Positions 8,211-17,555 of a DNA stretch of 64,000 bases are shown here, one piece after another. The position numbers and the translations under genes are program-made. Every line of letters starts with the position of its first letter. Position 1 is the first letter of the stretch. The notes under the pieces are model-generated. The model had not been told where the DNA came from. It saw only the letters and a list, made by a program, of their open reading frames with translations, and did no database searches. Source of the DNA: JBELMB01 sp042088665 (GTDB lineage: Bacteria > Pseudomonadota > Alphaproteobacteria > Rhodobacterales > Rhodobacteraceae); NCBI GenBank assembly GCA_042088665.1, contig JBELMB010000006.1, positions 1 to 64,000 of the forward strand. Reading direction: 5' to 3'.

Positions 8211-9445
8211 GCTATCTCGGCGGACTTTTCTCGACTGTCTTTGAGCGTCGCTTTGCGCGCGCGGTGTCTTCCGAGGTCGAAGGCCGCGGGATAAACGAAC
8301 TGAGCCTCGATCTGCTCGGCGCCAGTGGCGAAGTCTCCGGCAGCACTTTGGCGCAACTGATCCTGGACGGGTACGCCGCGGGGGACGCCGCCGCCAAGAA
8401 GGCGTTCTTCGAGTTCATGATGCAGGATCTGGATATTGACCCTGTCGATGTCGTGGAGAGCCTGAAGACCTACAAGGAGTTCCAGACCAAGCGCAGCTAC
8501 CGTGCCTTTGTAGAGGCCAGCGAACCCAGACGGCAGGAATTGCTGCGGCGCCTGAACGGCGTGCCGCGCGGGACAGAGCGTCTGGTCTCCATGCGCAAAG
8601 ACCTGTTGCAGATGATGAAGGATGACCCGAAGCTGGCGCCGCTGGACGTGGATTTCGGGCATCTTTTTGCATCGTGGTTCAATCGCGGTTTCCTCGTCTT
8701 GCGTCCGATCAACTGGTCGAGCCCTGCGGAGATCCTTGAAAAGATCATCGCATACGAAGCCGTCCATGCCATCGACAGCTGGGACGCCTTGCGCCTGCGC
8801 CTGCAACCTTCGGATCGTCGGTGTTTCGGGTTCTTTCACCCCGCGATGCCCGATGAGCCATTGATCTTTGTCGAGGTCGCGCTGACCCAAGGGGTGCCGA
8901 ATTCCGTGCAGGCCTTGCTTGCGGACGGGCGCACGCCGATCGCGGCGGATGAGGCGGATACCGCGGTGTTCTATTCGATTTCAAACTGTCAGGCCGGGTT
9001 GGCGGGAGTCTCCTTCGGGAATTCGCTGATCAAGCAGGTAGCTGCGGATCTGGCGCGTGACTTGTCCGGGCTGGATACATTCGTGACCCTGTCGCCCATT
9101 CCGGGTTTTGCCAAATGGCGGGCCCAGAACGCAAATCCCGCGTTTGAGAAGGCGTCGATCGAGGCGCAGGCGGCCTATTACCTGACGCAGGCAAAGCGCG
9201 AGGACAAGCTGCCCGTGGACCCGGTCGCGCGCTTTCATCTTGGCAACGGCGCAGCTGTACACGCGGTGCATGCGCAGGCCGATGTGTCCGAGAATGGCAT
9301 GCGCCAGTCGCACGGGACCATGGTGAACTACCTCTACGATCTGTCCCAGATCACCACGAACCACGAGAGCTTTGTGACGGAAAAAACCGTTGCCGCCTCA
9401 CCAGATGTACGCGCGCTGAGCGCGTCAGCCGCCGCCGCCGGTTAA
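8207..9445 (+). CDS. matA: Malonyl-CoA decarboxylase
   Basis: 412 residues of the MCD family, converting malonyl-CoA to acetyl-CoA and CO2. The start at 8207 overlaps the stop of the TRAP permease (ATATGA); the open frame extends further upstream into the permease gene, but MSYLGGLF is the sensible N-terminus. Family-typical C-terminal blocks include FHLGNGAAVHAVHAQAD and the end MVNYLYDLSQITTNHESF. The catalytic Ser/His pair of the acyltransferase-like fold lies in this half. It is followed 11 bases later by malonyl-CoA synthetase, so the pair turns imported malonate into acetyl-CoA. Confidence 0.93.
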   Translation: MSYLGGLFSTVFERRFARAVSSEVEGRGINELSLDLLGASGEVSGSTLAQLILDGYAAGDAAAKKAFFEFMMQDLDIDPVDVVESLKTYKEFQTKRSYRAFVEASEPRRQELLRRLNGVPRGTERLVSMRKDLLQMMKDDPKLAPLDVDFGHLFASWFNRGFLVLRPINWSSPAEILEKIIAYEAVHAIDSWDALRLRLQPSDRRCFGFFHPAMPDEPLIFVEVALTQGVPNSVQALLADGRTPIAADEADTAVFYSISNCQAGLAGVSFGNSLIKQVAADLARDLSGLDTFVTLSPIPGFAKWRAQNANPAFEKASIEAQAAYYLTQAKREDKLPVDPVARFHLGNGAAVHAVHAQADVSENGMRQSHGTMVNYLYDLSQITTNHESFVTEKTVAASPDVRALSASAAAAG

Positions 9446-9456
9446 GGAGCAAGACC

Positions 9457-10980
9457 ATGGCAAACCCGCTTTACGATTCACTCTTTGGTCAACATCAGGG
9501 CAGCGAGGCGGTCTTCTTGCGCTTGCAGGACAACGAAGCCGTAACCTATGACGCCTTCCTTGGACTGGCGGCGCAATACGCCGGGTTGTTCTGTGATGCA
9601 GGTTTGGTTCCGGGGGATCGGGTTGCGGTTCAAATCGAAAAATCCCCCGAAGCCTTGGCAGTCTACGCCGCCTGTGTTCAGGCGGGTTTGGTCTTTTTGC
9701 CCCTGAACACGGGGTACACGCCGTCAGAGGTGACCTATTTCATCAAAAACAGCGGTGCGCGCATTGTTCTGTGTGACGGGCGCAAACGCGACGCCCTTGC
9801 GCCCATTGCGCAGAAAAGTGGCGCCCAGCTGGAAACCCTGAACGCGGATGGCACCGGGTCTTTTCCGGACAAGGCCAAGGCCTTTGGGACGGTCTTTCAG
9901 ACGGTCGCGCGCAGCGCTGACGATCTCGCGGCCTTTCTCTACACCTCGGGCACGACCGGGCGCTCCAAGGGGGCGATGTTGAGCCAGGGCAATCTCTTGT
10001 CCAATGCAGAGACATTGCAAAAAGAGTGGCGCTTTTCGTCGGATGACGTGCTGTTGCATGCCTTGCCCATCTTCCATACGCACGGTCTGTTTGTCGCCAC
10101 CAACATCACCTTGCTCTCTGGCAGCCAGATGATCTTTTTGCCCAGGTTCAATCTGGACGCGTTGATTGCACATCTGCCGAGCGCCTCGACGATGATGGGT
10201 GTGCCGACGTTCTACACCCGTCTGCTGGACGATGCGCGGTTCACCGGTGACCTGGCCCGGCACATGCGTTTGTTCGTGTCCGGCAGCGCGCCTCTGCTGG
10301 CCGAAACGCATGTGCAGTTTGAAAAGCGCACGGGTCACCGCATCCTTGAACGCTATGGCATGACCGAAACCAACATGAACACCTCCAATCCCTATGACGG
10401 CGAGCGTCGGGCGGGGACGGTCGGGTTTCCGCTGCCGGGTGTCGAACTCAAGATCACCGACCCGGCAACCGGAGCGACGCTGCCAGACGGTGAAATTGGC
10501 GCAATCGAAGTGCGCGGCCCCAATGTGTTCCAGGGATACTGGCAGATGCCGGAAAAGACCGCCGAAGAACTGCGTGAAAACGGGTTTTTCATAACCGGCG
10601 ATCTTGGCCAGATTGATGAGGCCGGTTACCTCAGCATTGTGGGCCGGGACAAGGATCTCATCATCTCAGGGGGGTACAATATCTACCCCAAAGAGATCGA
10701 ACTCCTGCTGGATCAACAGGATGGCGTCCTTGAAAGCGCGGTTATCGGCATCCCACACGCCGATTTTGGCGAAAGCGTTGTCGGGATCCTTGTCGCGCAG
10801 TCCGGTCATGTCCCTGACCTCGAAGGCATCAAGGAGCGCATCGGCAAATCCCTTGCACGCTTCAAGCAGCCTCAACATCTGATCATTCTGCCAGAGCTTC
10901 CCCGGAACACCATGGGCAAGGTTCAAAAGAAAGCGCTGCGCGAGCAATTTGCAGATGGCGTGCCCCAATCGGTGTCGTGA
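9457..10980 (+). CDS. matB: Malonyl-CoA synthetase (malonate-CoA ligase)
   Basis: 507 residues of the ANL acyl-CoA synthetase superfamily. The AMP-forming loop YTSGTTGRSKG is at residues 162-172, the adenine motif LERYGMTETN near 300 and the C-terminal catalytic lysine in NTMGKVQKKALR near 490. Its place directly behind malonyl-CoA decarboxylase and a TRAP importer identifies malonate as the probable acid. It activates malonate with ATP and CoA in the cytoplasm and closes the operon. Acetyl-type specificity cannot be excluded by sequence alone, but the MatB-typical block FNLDALIAHLPSASTMMGVPTFYTRL favours malonate. Confidence 0.92.
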   Translation: MANPLYDSLFGQHQGSEAVFLRLQDNEAVTYDAFLGLAAQYAGLFCDAGLVPGDRVAVQIEKSPEALAVYAACVQAGLVFLPLNTGYTPSEVTYFIKNSGARIVLCDGRKRDALAPIAQKSGAQLETLNADGTGSFPDKAKAFGTVFQTVARSADDLAAFLYTSGTTGRSKGAMLSQGNLLSNAETLQKEWRFSSDDVLLHALPIFHTHGLFVATNITLLSGSQMIFLPRFNLDALIAHLPSASTMMGVPTFYTRLLDDARFTGDLARHMRLFVSGSAPLLAETHVQFEKRTGHRILERYGMTETNMNTSNPYDGERRAGTVGFPLPGVELKITDPATGATLPDGEIGAIEVRGPNVFQGYWQMPEKTAEELRENGFFITGDLGQIDEAGYLSIVGRDKDLIISGGYNIYPKEIELLLDQQDGVLESAVIGIPHADFGESVVGILVAQSGHVPDLEGIKERIGKSLARFKQPQHLIILPELPRNTMGKVQKKALREQFADGVPQSVS

Positions 10981-11324
10981 GGTGGTGACACCCTGAGCCG
11001 CGGATCAGGATCCATCGATCGCCAGAGGCGGTCCCTTTGACATCATCTTCCGGCGCGGCCCCATAAAACGGTGCCGCATGGGGTCGGGGCCTTGATCCGC
11101 CCCCCGATTGTTCGGATTGAACAAGGTCGCCACCCCTCGATCAACCAAGGGGGTGTGATCGCATCCCGCCGGACGACCAATCCTTTGTGTCGCATCCCGG
11201 GTCGGCTCGTTGAAACCCGTCCCATGGGTCGGCCGTCGAGCTGGGGGCAGGGGCGTGATGCGCCTTGCCCGGTGTGCCTGATAGGATACTCTGACAATCA
11301 CTCCACTTTATCGGCGAGCTGCAA
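10981..11324. other. Intergenic region between malonate operon and LysR gene
   Basis: About 340 bases with no gene seen. An inverted repeat TTGTTC-GGATT-GAACAA lies at 11108-11124, and a looser CACCCC...GGGGGTG pair follows at 11131-11155. Neither is followed by a T run, so they are possible operator or weak terminator elements only. Confidence 0.45.
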
Positions 11325-12221
11325 GTGATAAGAAGTCAGATAACCTTCAAGCAGCTTGAGGCCTTTGCCTATGTCGTTGATACAGGCACATTTCGCGCAG
11401 CCGCCACAGCGCTTGGGACCACCCAACCCAATATTTCGGCGCGCATCACGGCGCTTGAGACCGCGCTGAACGTCACATTGATGATCCGCGACGCCGGGTC
11501 CGTCCGTTTGACCGCCAATGGTGAAAAGCTCCTCCTGAAAACACGAGAGGTGTTATGGGCTGGCGAGGCGCTTCTTGAGGAAGCCGGGCGGCAAGACATC
11601 ATCGAAGAAACCCTGAGGCTGGGCGTGACCGAGCTTGTGGCCTGCACATGGCTGCAGGATTTCCTGCGGTTGATCAAAGAGGCTTACCCAAGGCTTCGGA
11701 TCCAGCTTGAGGTCGATCTGTCGACCTCGATCGACACGCGTCTGATGGAGGGGCAGCTGGATCTGGCGCTGCAGACAGGGCCCTTCAGGTCTGCGGGTTT
11801 TGCCAGCGAAGCCTTGGGGACAGAGCCTTATTGCTGGGTCGCGACGCCGGACCTGTTCGAAAAACCGGATGCCGAGGCCTCTCTCGCGCGGCTGTTTGAC
11901 TTCACCATCTTGACCCATGCGAAACATACCCAGGCCTGCGCGTCACTTCATCATCTCGCGGCCGAGCGGGGGTTCAAGGACACGCAGATCGTGCATTCCA
12001 GCGCGCTGTCTGCCTGCGTCCCGATGGTCCTTGAAGGGATGGGTGTCGCACTGTTGCCCGAACGGCTCGTGCGGCAGGAGATCGCATCAGGCAGTTTGCA
12101 CAGGATCGAAACCGAATGGCTGCCGGAGCCATTGTCCTTCTTTGCGCGGTTTGCCCCGGCACGCGCTGCGCTTTACGTTGGCAAGGCTGCCAAAATGGCC
12201 AAACAAGCGATGAAATCCTGA
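11325..12221 (+). CDS. LysR-family transcriptional regulator of the hyuAB region
   Basis: 298 residues with a GTG start. The N-terminal helix-turn-helix (FRAAATALGTTQPNISARITALE, about residues 23-45) is standard LysR, and a periplasmic-binding-like effector domain follows. It lies just upstream of and parallel to hyuA-hyuB. The 98-base gap to hyuA carries a GATCA-N7-TGATC inverted repeat that could be its target. Control of hydantoinase/oxoprolinase expression is inferred from position only. Confidence 0.88.
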   Translation: MIRSQITFKQLEAFAYVVDTGTFRAAATALGTTQPNISARITALETALNVTLMIRDAGSVRLTANGEKLLLKTREVLWAGEALLEEAGRQDIIEETLRLGVTELVACTWLQDFLRLIKEAYPRLRIQLEVDLSTSIDTRLMEGQLDLALQTGPFRSAGFASEALGTEPYCWVATPDLFEKPDAEASLARLFDFTILTHAKHTQACASLHHLAAERGFKDTQIVHSSALSACVPMVLEGMGVALLPERLVRQEIASGSLHRIETEWLPEPLSFFARFAPARAALYVGKAAKMAKQAMKS

Positions 12222-12223
12222 TG

Positions 12224-12240
12224 GATCACTATTTTTGATC
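12224..12240. promoter_or_regulatory. Inverted repeat upstream of hyuA, possible LysR operator
   Basis: GATCA-CTATTTT-TGATC begins three bases after the LysR stop. Size and symmetry fit a LysR-type T-N11-A box. It is the only clear symmetric site before hyuA. Confidence 0.5.
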
Positions 12241-12319
12241 GGTGTGAGAAATTTAATCAATTTGCTTCTCCGGCAGAATTCAGGCCACCTGCTGGCGTAA
12301 CACGAAGCAGGAGTCCGAG

Positions 12320-14407
12320 ATGACAGCGGCATCCATTCGACTAGGCGTCGACATCGGCGGCACATTTACAGACGTCGTTCTGGAAAAGGACGGGGTTTCG
12401 TTTTCGACCAAGGTCCTGACGACCTATGCCGCGCCGGAAAACGCGATCATCGAGGGGATGCATCAGGTCTGTGCCAAATCCGGGGTCCAGCCCGCGCAGA
12501 TCGACCAGATCATCCATGGCACGACCCTTGCGACCAATGCGCTGATTGAACGGCGCGGTGCAAGGACCGCGCTGATCACCACCGAAGGCTTCCGTGACGT
12601 GATCGAGATGCGGACGGAATCGCGGTTTGAGCAATACGATCTGAATCTCAACCTGCCGGACCCTTTGCTGCCGCGGCAGATGCGGTTCACGGTGGCCGGG
12701 CGGGTCGATGCCAATGGCAAGATATTGGTCGATATCGACCGCGCAGAGGTCGAGGCCGTGGTCGACCAGATCGCCATGGCGGGCTTTGAAAGCGTCGCCG
12801 TCGGGCTGATCCATTCCTATCTGAACCCTGCCCACGAAGAGCTGGTGCGCGACGTGTTGGCCGAGAAACTGCCCGATGTCGCGGTGTCGATTTCGTCGGA
12901 GGTCTCGCCGCAGATGCGCGAATACGAGCGCTTCAACACGGTTGTGGCCAATGCCTATATCAAGCCGCTGATGGCGTCCTATCTGGGCCGCCTCGAGGAC
13001 CGGCTGAAGGGCGAAGGCGTGGCGTGCCGCATTTTCCTGATGCATTCGGGGGGCGGTATCATATCGATCCAGAACGCCGCCGATTTTCCGGTGCGTCTGG
13101 TGGAATCCGGCCCGGCGGGCGGCGCCGTGTTTGCGGCGCATATCGCGGCGCGCTATGGCCTCGACAAGGTGCTGTCCTTTGACATGGGCGGCACCACGGC
13201 CAAGATTTGCCTGATCAAGAACCAGACCCCCAAGACCAGTCGCGTGTTCGAAGTGGCCCGGACCTACCGTTTCAAGAAGGGATCCGGCATGCCGATCTCG
13301 ATCCCTGTGATCGACATGGTCGAGATCGGGGCCGGTGGCGGATCACTGGCCCATGTGGACGCGTTGCGCCAGATCCGCGTGGGGCCCGAAAGCGCCGGAT
13401 CCGAGCCGGGCCCGGCGTGTTATGGCCGCGGTGGCGCGCGTCCCGCCGTCACGGATGCGGATCTGGTGCTGGGCAAGCTCGACCCCGACAATTTCGCCGG
13501 CGGATCGATCAAATTGCACCCTGAGGCCTCCAAATCCGTCTTGGTGGACCATGTGGGCGCCACGCTGGACATGGATGCCGCCGAGGCGGCGTTTGGCGTC
13601 GCCGAAGTGGTGGACGAAAACATGGCCAATGCCGCGCGTGTCCATGCGGTGGAAAACGGTGAAGACCTGAGCGAATACACCATGATCGCCTTTGGCGGGG
13701 CGGCCCCGCTGCACGCCGGGCGGCTGTGTGAAAAGCTGGGGGTGGACCGGCTTTTGGTGCCACCGGGGGCCGGGGTCGGCTCTGCCATCGGGTTCCTGCG
13801 CGCGCCGTTCAGTTTCGAAGCCAACCGGTCGGTCTATATGAAGCTCAGCGATTTTGACCCGGCGCGGATCATCTCTTTGCTGAGCGACCTTCAGTCCGAG
13901 GCGACAGGGTTCGTGCGGACCTGCGATGCCGTCAGCCCGATCCTGTCCGAATTCAAGGTCTACATGCGCTACACCGGGCAAGGCTGGGAAATCCCGATTG
14001 AGCTGACCGAAGAGCAGGCGATGTCCCCCGACGTGGCGACGTTCGAGGCACGGTTCATCGAAGACTACACAAAGCTCTTTGGCCGCCCGGTCGAGGGCAT
14101 GGATATTGAGATCACGGTCTGGTCGGTGAATGCGACGACGCCGCCTGAACAAGTCGCAAGGGTTGCCGAAACGGGCGGGCTGAGCACCGCGCCTGCCGCT
14201 GCACAACGCCAGCTTTTTGACGCGGCCAAAGCCACATATGCGGATGCGGCGGTCGTGAACCGCGCCGACATGGCCCGGGGCGCGCGGGCATCAGGACCGT
14301 CTGCCATCGTCGAGGATGAAACCACCATCATCGTGCCTTCCAGCCGAGACGCGATCCGCCAGCCGGACGGCTGCATCGACATGACCCCCAAAGGAGCCGC
14401 CCAATGA
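12320..14407 (+). CDS. hyuA: Hydantoinase/oxoprolinase family protein, subunit A (HyuA)
   Basis: 695 residues, the usual length of HyuA, an ASKHA-fold ATPase. The N-terminal phosphate loop GVDIGGTFTDVVLEKDG (residues 9-25) and the second ATP block FDMGGTTAKICLI (near 292) are intact. A glycine-rich IGAGGGSLAHVD motif follows near 335. With HyuB it performs ATP-driven ring opening of 5-membered cyclic amides such as hydantoins, N-methylhydantoin or 5-oxoproline, or carboxylation in acetone-carboxylase relatives. HyuB overlaps by ATGA. The neighbouring DAO-type amine oxidase and the sarcosine oxidase at the window edge make an N-methylhydantoin or creatinine-type substrate plausible but unproven. 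Confidence 0.9.
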   Translation: MTAASIRLGVDIGGTFTDVVLEKDGVSFSTKVLTTYAAPENAIIEGMHQVCAKSGVQPAQIDQIIHGTTLATNALIERRGARTALITTEGFRDVIEMRTESRFEQYDLNLNLPDPLLPRQMRFTVAGRVDANGKILVDIDRAEVEAVVDQIAMAGFESVAVGLIHSYLNPAHEELVRDVLAEKLPDVAVSISSEVSPQMREYERFNTVVANAYIKPLMASYLGRLEDRLKGEGVACRIFLMHSGGGIISIQNAADFPVRLVESGPAGGAVFAAHIAARYGLDKVLSFDMGGTTAKICLIKNQTPKTSRVFEVARTYRFKKGSGMPISIPVIDMVEIGAGGGSLAHVDALRQIRVGPESAGSEPGPACYGRGGARPAVTDADLVLGKLDPDNFAGGSIKLHPEASKSVLVDHVGATLDMDAAEAAFGVAEVVDENMANAARVHAVENGEDLSEYTMIAFGGAAPLHAGRLCEKLGVDRLLVPPGAGVGSAIGFLRAPFSFEANRSVYMKLSDFDPARIISLLSDLQSEATGFVRTCDAVSPILSEFKVYMRYTGQGWEIPIELTEEQAMSPDVATFEARFIEDYTKLFGRPVEGMDIEITVWSVNATTPPEQVARVAETGGLSTAPAAAQRQLFDAAKATYADAAVVNRADMARGARASGPSAIVEDETTIIVPSSRDAIRQPDGCIDMTPKGAAQ

Positions 14408-16113
14408 CGACAGAGCGTTCAAAAGTCGCCTATCAGGTCATGTGGAACCGCTTGATCTCGGTCGTCGAAGAACAAGCGCAGGCGCTGGTGCGCACCGCGT
14501 TTTCCACCTCGGTGCGCGAGGCGGGCGATCTGTCTGCGGGGGTCTACGATCTGCACGGACAGATGCTGGCGCAGGCCGTCACCGGGACGCCCGGGCATGT
14601 CAACGCCATGGCCGACGCCGTGGCGCATTTCATCCGCAGGATCGGGCGCGAGAACATCCACGAGGGCGATGTCTATATCACCAACGACCCGTGGGAAGGC
14701 ACAGGCCACCTGCATGACATCACCATGGTCACGCCGTCTTTTCACAAAGGCACGCATGTGGGTTTCTTTGCCTGCACCGCGCATATCGTCGACATTGGCG
14801 GGCGCGGGTTCGGAGCGGATGCGCATTCGGTCTACGAAGAAGGCCTGTATATCCCGATCATGAAGTTCGCCGACAAGGGCAAGGTCGACGCGACCTTGAC
14901 CCGCATCATTCGCGGCAATGTCCGCGAGCCGGATCAACTGATCGGAGACATCTACGCGCTGGCGACCTGCAACGAGATTGGCCATCGCCGCCTGATCGAC
15001 ATGATGACGGAGTTTGACCTCGCGCATCTCGATGGTATCGCGGCCTTCATCCTCGACAACTCCCGCCGTGCCACGATTGAACGCATCGCCGCGCTGCCGC
15101 AGCAATCGGCAGAGGGCGAGATGACGGTGGACGGGTTTGAAAAACCCATCACGCTGAAGGTCAGGATCAGCGTTGAAGGCGAGCGGATCGTATCGGATTT
15201 TACCGGCTCGTCCGGCGTCGACCAAAAGGGCATCAATTGCCCGCTGGTCTATGCCAAGGCCTATGCCTGTTACGCGCTCAAGGTCGCGATAGCGCCGGAG
15301 ATCCCGAACAACGCTGCCAGCCTCGCCCCCTTTGAAATCATTGCCCCGGAGAACACCATCGTCAACGCGTTGCACCCGGCCCCCGTGGCCCTTCGCCATA
15401 TCGTGGGGCATTTTGTACCGGATGCGGTCTACAACGCCTTTGACAAGATCGTCCCGGGGCTGGTGCCTGCCGAGGGCGCTGGCTGCCTTTGCAACTTCCA
15501 GGTCTCGCTGCGTCCGCGCACCGATGCGCCTGCCCCCGCCGGGGCGCGGCGGTCCGAAGTCTTGACCTTCAACTCTGGCGGATCGGGTGCTCGGCCCGAG
15601 CATGACGGGCTGAATGCCACGGCCTTCCCGTCCGGCGTCATGACGATGCCGATCGAGGCGACCGAACACGCGGGCCCGGTGATCATCTGGCGCAAGGAAC
15701 TGCGCCCGGATTCAGGCGGCGCGGGCAAGACCCGCGGCGGTCTTGGCCAATACATGGAAGTGGGTGCGCAGGACGGGCATGAGTTCGACATGCAGGCCAT
15801 GTTTGACCGCGTCGATCATCCCGCGCGCGGCAGGCGCGGCGGAGCAGCCGGTGCGCCGACGACGATCGTGCAGGACGACGGCAGCGCCATGAATGGCAAG
15901 GGCAAGCAGTTCGTGGCCCATGGGCGCAAGGTCGTCATGGCCTTCCCCGGGGGCGCGGGCTACGGCGACCCGGCGCAACGCCCCGTCGCACTTGTCAAAC
16001 GCGATCTCGCCCGCGGCTATATCTCCGCCGAAACGGCGGCCCGGGACTACAACCTGTCAGCCGCAGACATCGCAGAGGTCGAAGCAGCCGTCGCACGGGG
16101 AGAGAACATATGA
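14404..16113 (+). CDS. hyuB: Hydantoinase/oxoprolinase family protein, subunit B (HyuB)
   Basis: 569 residues, matching HyuB length. Family blocks are ARTAFSTSVREAGDLSAGVYD near residue 28, GDVYITNDPWEGTGHLHDITM near 87 and the C-terminal GGAGYGDP. It is the partner of the overlapping HyuA in ATP-dependent cyclic amide hydrolysis. The next gene starts by ATGA overlap, so HyuA, HyuB and the FAD oxidoreductase are translationally coupled and probably act in sequence on one substrate. Confidence 0.92.
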   Translation: MTTERSKVAYQVMWNRLISVVEEQAQALVRTAFSTSVREAGDLSAGVYDLHGQMLAQAVTGTPGHVNAMADAVAHFIRRIGRENIHEGDVYITNDPWEGTGHLHDITMVTPSFHKGTHVGFFACTAHIVDIGGRGFGADAHSVYEEGLYIPIMKFADKGKVDATLTRIIRGNVREPDQLIGDIYALATCNEIGHRRLIDMMTEFDLAHLDGIAAFILDNSRRATIERIAALPQQSAEGEMTVDGFEKPITLKVRISVEGERIVSDFTGSSGVDQKGINCPLVYAKAYACYALKVAIAPEIPNNAASLAPFEIIAPENTIVNALHPAPVALRHIVGHFVPDAVYNAFDKIVPGLVPAEGAGCLCNFQVSLRPRTDAPAPAGARRSEVLTFNSGGSGARPEHDGLNATAFPSGVMTMPIEATEHAGPVIIWRKELRPDSGGAGKTRGGLGQYMEVGAQDGHEFDMQAMFDRVDHPARGRRGGAAGAPTTIVQDDGSAMNGKGKQFVAHGRKVVMAFPGGAGYGDPAQRPVALVKRDLARGYISAETAARDYNLSAADIAEVEAAVARGENI

Positions 16114-17318
16114 AAACCCAAGCACCTCAGAGCACCTCTTATGATGTGGTCATCATCGGCGGGGCCATCATGGGATCATCGACGGCTTGGTTCCTGACTG
16201 AAAATCCGGATTTCGATGGCAGCGTTCTGGTCGTGGAGCGTGACACCTCGTACCAATACTCGTCCACGGCGCATACCAATTCATGCATGCGGCAACAGTT
16301 CTCTGCCAGACTGAACGTCCAGATCAGCCAGTTTGCCGCCGATTTTGTCAAGAACCTGCCAGAGCGGATCGGCGACGACCGCGTGCCCGCGCAGGTGATC
16401 CAGAACTATGGCTACATGTATCTGGCGGACAACGACGCCTTTGCAGAGGTTCTGCGTGAGAACCAAAAGATACAACTGGATGCGGGGACGGAAACGCAAC
16501 TGCTTGCACCCGACGAGATCAAGGCCCGCTACCCGTTCTATGACGTGGATGATCTGGTCCTTGGATCGATCAATCTCAAGGATGAAGGGTATTGGGATGG
16601 CGGCACCGTCTTTGACTGGTGGCGTCGTTCGGCAAAAGAGCGCGGCGTCGAATACGTCTCCAACGAAGTGGTTGCGATCACCAGGAACGGCGCTGGAACA
16701 AGGGTGGACAGCGTCACGCTTGCATCGGGGGAGGTCATCTTCTGCGGGCAGGTGGTGAACGCCACGGGACCACGCGCCGCGCGCACGGCGCGGATGGCCG
16801 GATTGGATATTCCGGTCGAGCCTCGCAAGCGGTTCACATGGATTTTCTCGGCTGAGACGCCGCTGGATCAGGAATTGCCCCTGACAATTGACCCCAGTGG
16901 CGTGCATTTTCGGCAAGATGGGCCAAAGACCTATCTGGCGGGCTGTCCGGCGGACCCGGACCCGGCGGTCGACTACGACGATTTCAATATGGATCATGGC
17001 CGTTGGGAGAGCCATGTCTGGCCGATCATCGCCACCCGCATTCCCCAGTTCGAAGCCATCAAGGTGGTCACGGAATGGGCCGGGCACTACGCCTTCAACA
17101 CCTTTGATCACAACGCGATCATGGGACCGCACACGGAAGTCAGCAACTTCATCTTCTTGAACGGTTTTTCGGGTCATGGGTTGCAACAGTCCCCGGCCAT
17201 GGGACGCGGCACGGCTGAATGGCTGACCTCCGGCACCTATCAGAGCCTTGACCTGACCCCTTTCAACTATGCGCGCATTCCCGAAAACCGGCCGATGATC
17301 GAAAAGGCGGTGATCTGA
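16110..17318 (+). CDS. DAO-family FAD-dependent amine/amino acid oxidoreductase
   Basis: 402 residues. The FAD-binding motif VIIGGAIMGSSTAW is at about residues 13-26. A C-terminal DAO block (NTFDHNAIMGPH, then FLNGFSGHGLQQSPAMGRG near 350) resembles the monomeric sarcosine oxidase/dimethylglycine dehydrogenase/DadA group. It overlaps hyuB by ATGA. A likely role is oxidation of the N-methyl or alpha-amino product released by HyuAB. No CoxS-like or electron-transfer partner is encoded nearby, so the electron acceptor is unknown. Sequence does not separate a sarcosine-type from an amino-acid-type substrate. Confidence 0.85.
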   Translation: MKTQAPQSTSYDVVIIGGAIMGSSTAWFLTENPDFDGSVLVVERDTSYQYSSTAHTNSCMRQQFSARLNVQISQFAADFVKNLPERIGDDRVPAQVIQNYGYMYLADNDAFAEVLRENQKIQLDAGTETQLLAPDEIKARYPFYDVDDLVLGSINLKDEGYWDGGTVFDWWRRSAKERGVEYVSNEVVAITRNGAGTRVDSVTLASGEVIFCGQVVNATGPRAARTARMAGLDIPVEPRKRFTWIFSAETPLDQELPLTIDPSGVHFRQDGPKTYLAGCPADPDPAVDYDDFNMDHGRWESHVWPIIATRIPQFEAIKVVTEWAGHYAFNTFDHNAIMGPHTEVSNFIFLNGFSGHGLQQSPAMGRGTAEWLTSGTYQSLDLTPFNYARIPENRPMIEKAVI

Positions 17319-17555
17319 TGGCGCTGGCCGCAAACCCGTTCACCCGGTCGGTGGCCGTGCGGGACGGTGTGCATGTCCGCCCGTGTGGCCATGGCGGAAT
17401 GGCGGGTGACATGGGCGAGGCTGGCAAACCCATCGGGCTGTTGATCAGAGATCTGGTTCACCCGTCCGCTCAGTCGCGGGTCCTCAAAGGCCTGCCCACA
17501 GCGAAACGCCAGAGTTTGAACCGGCTTTTGCCACCGGTTGGCCGGCCGTGGTCAC

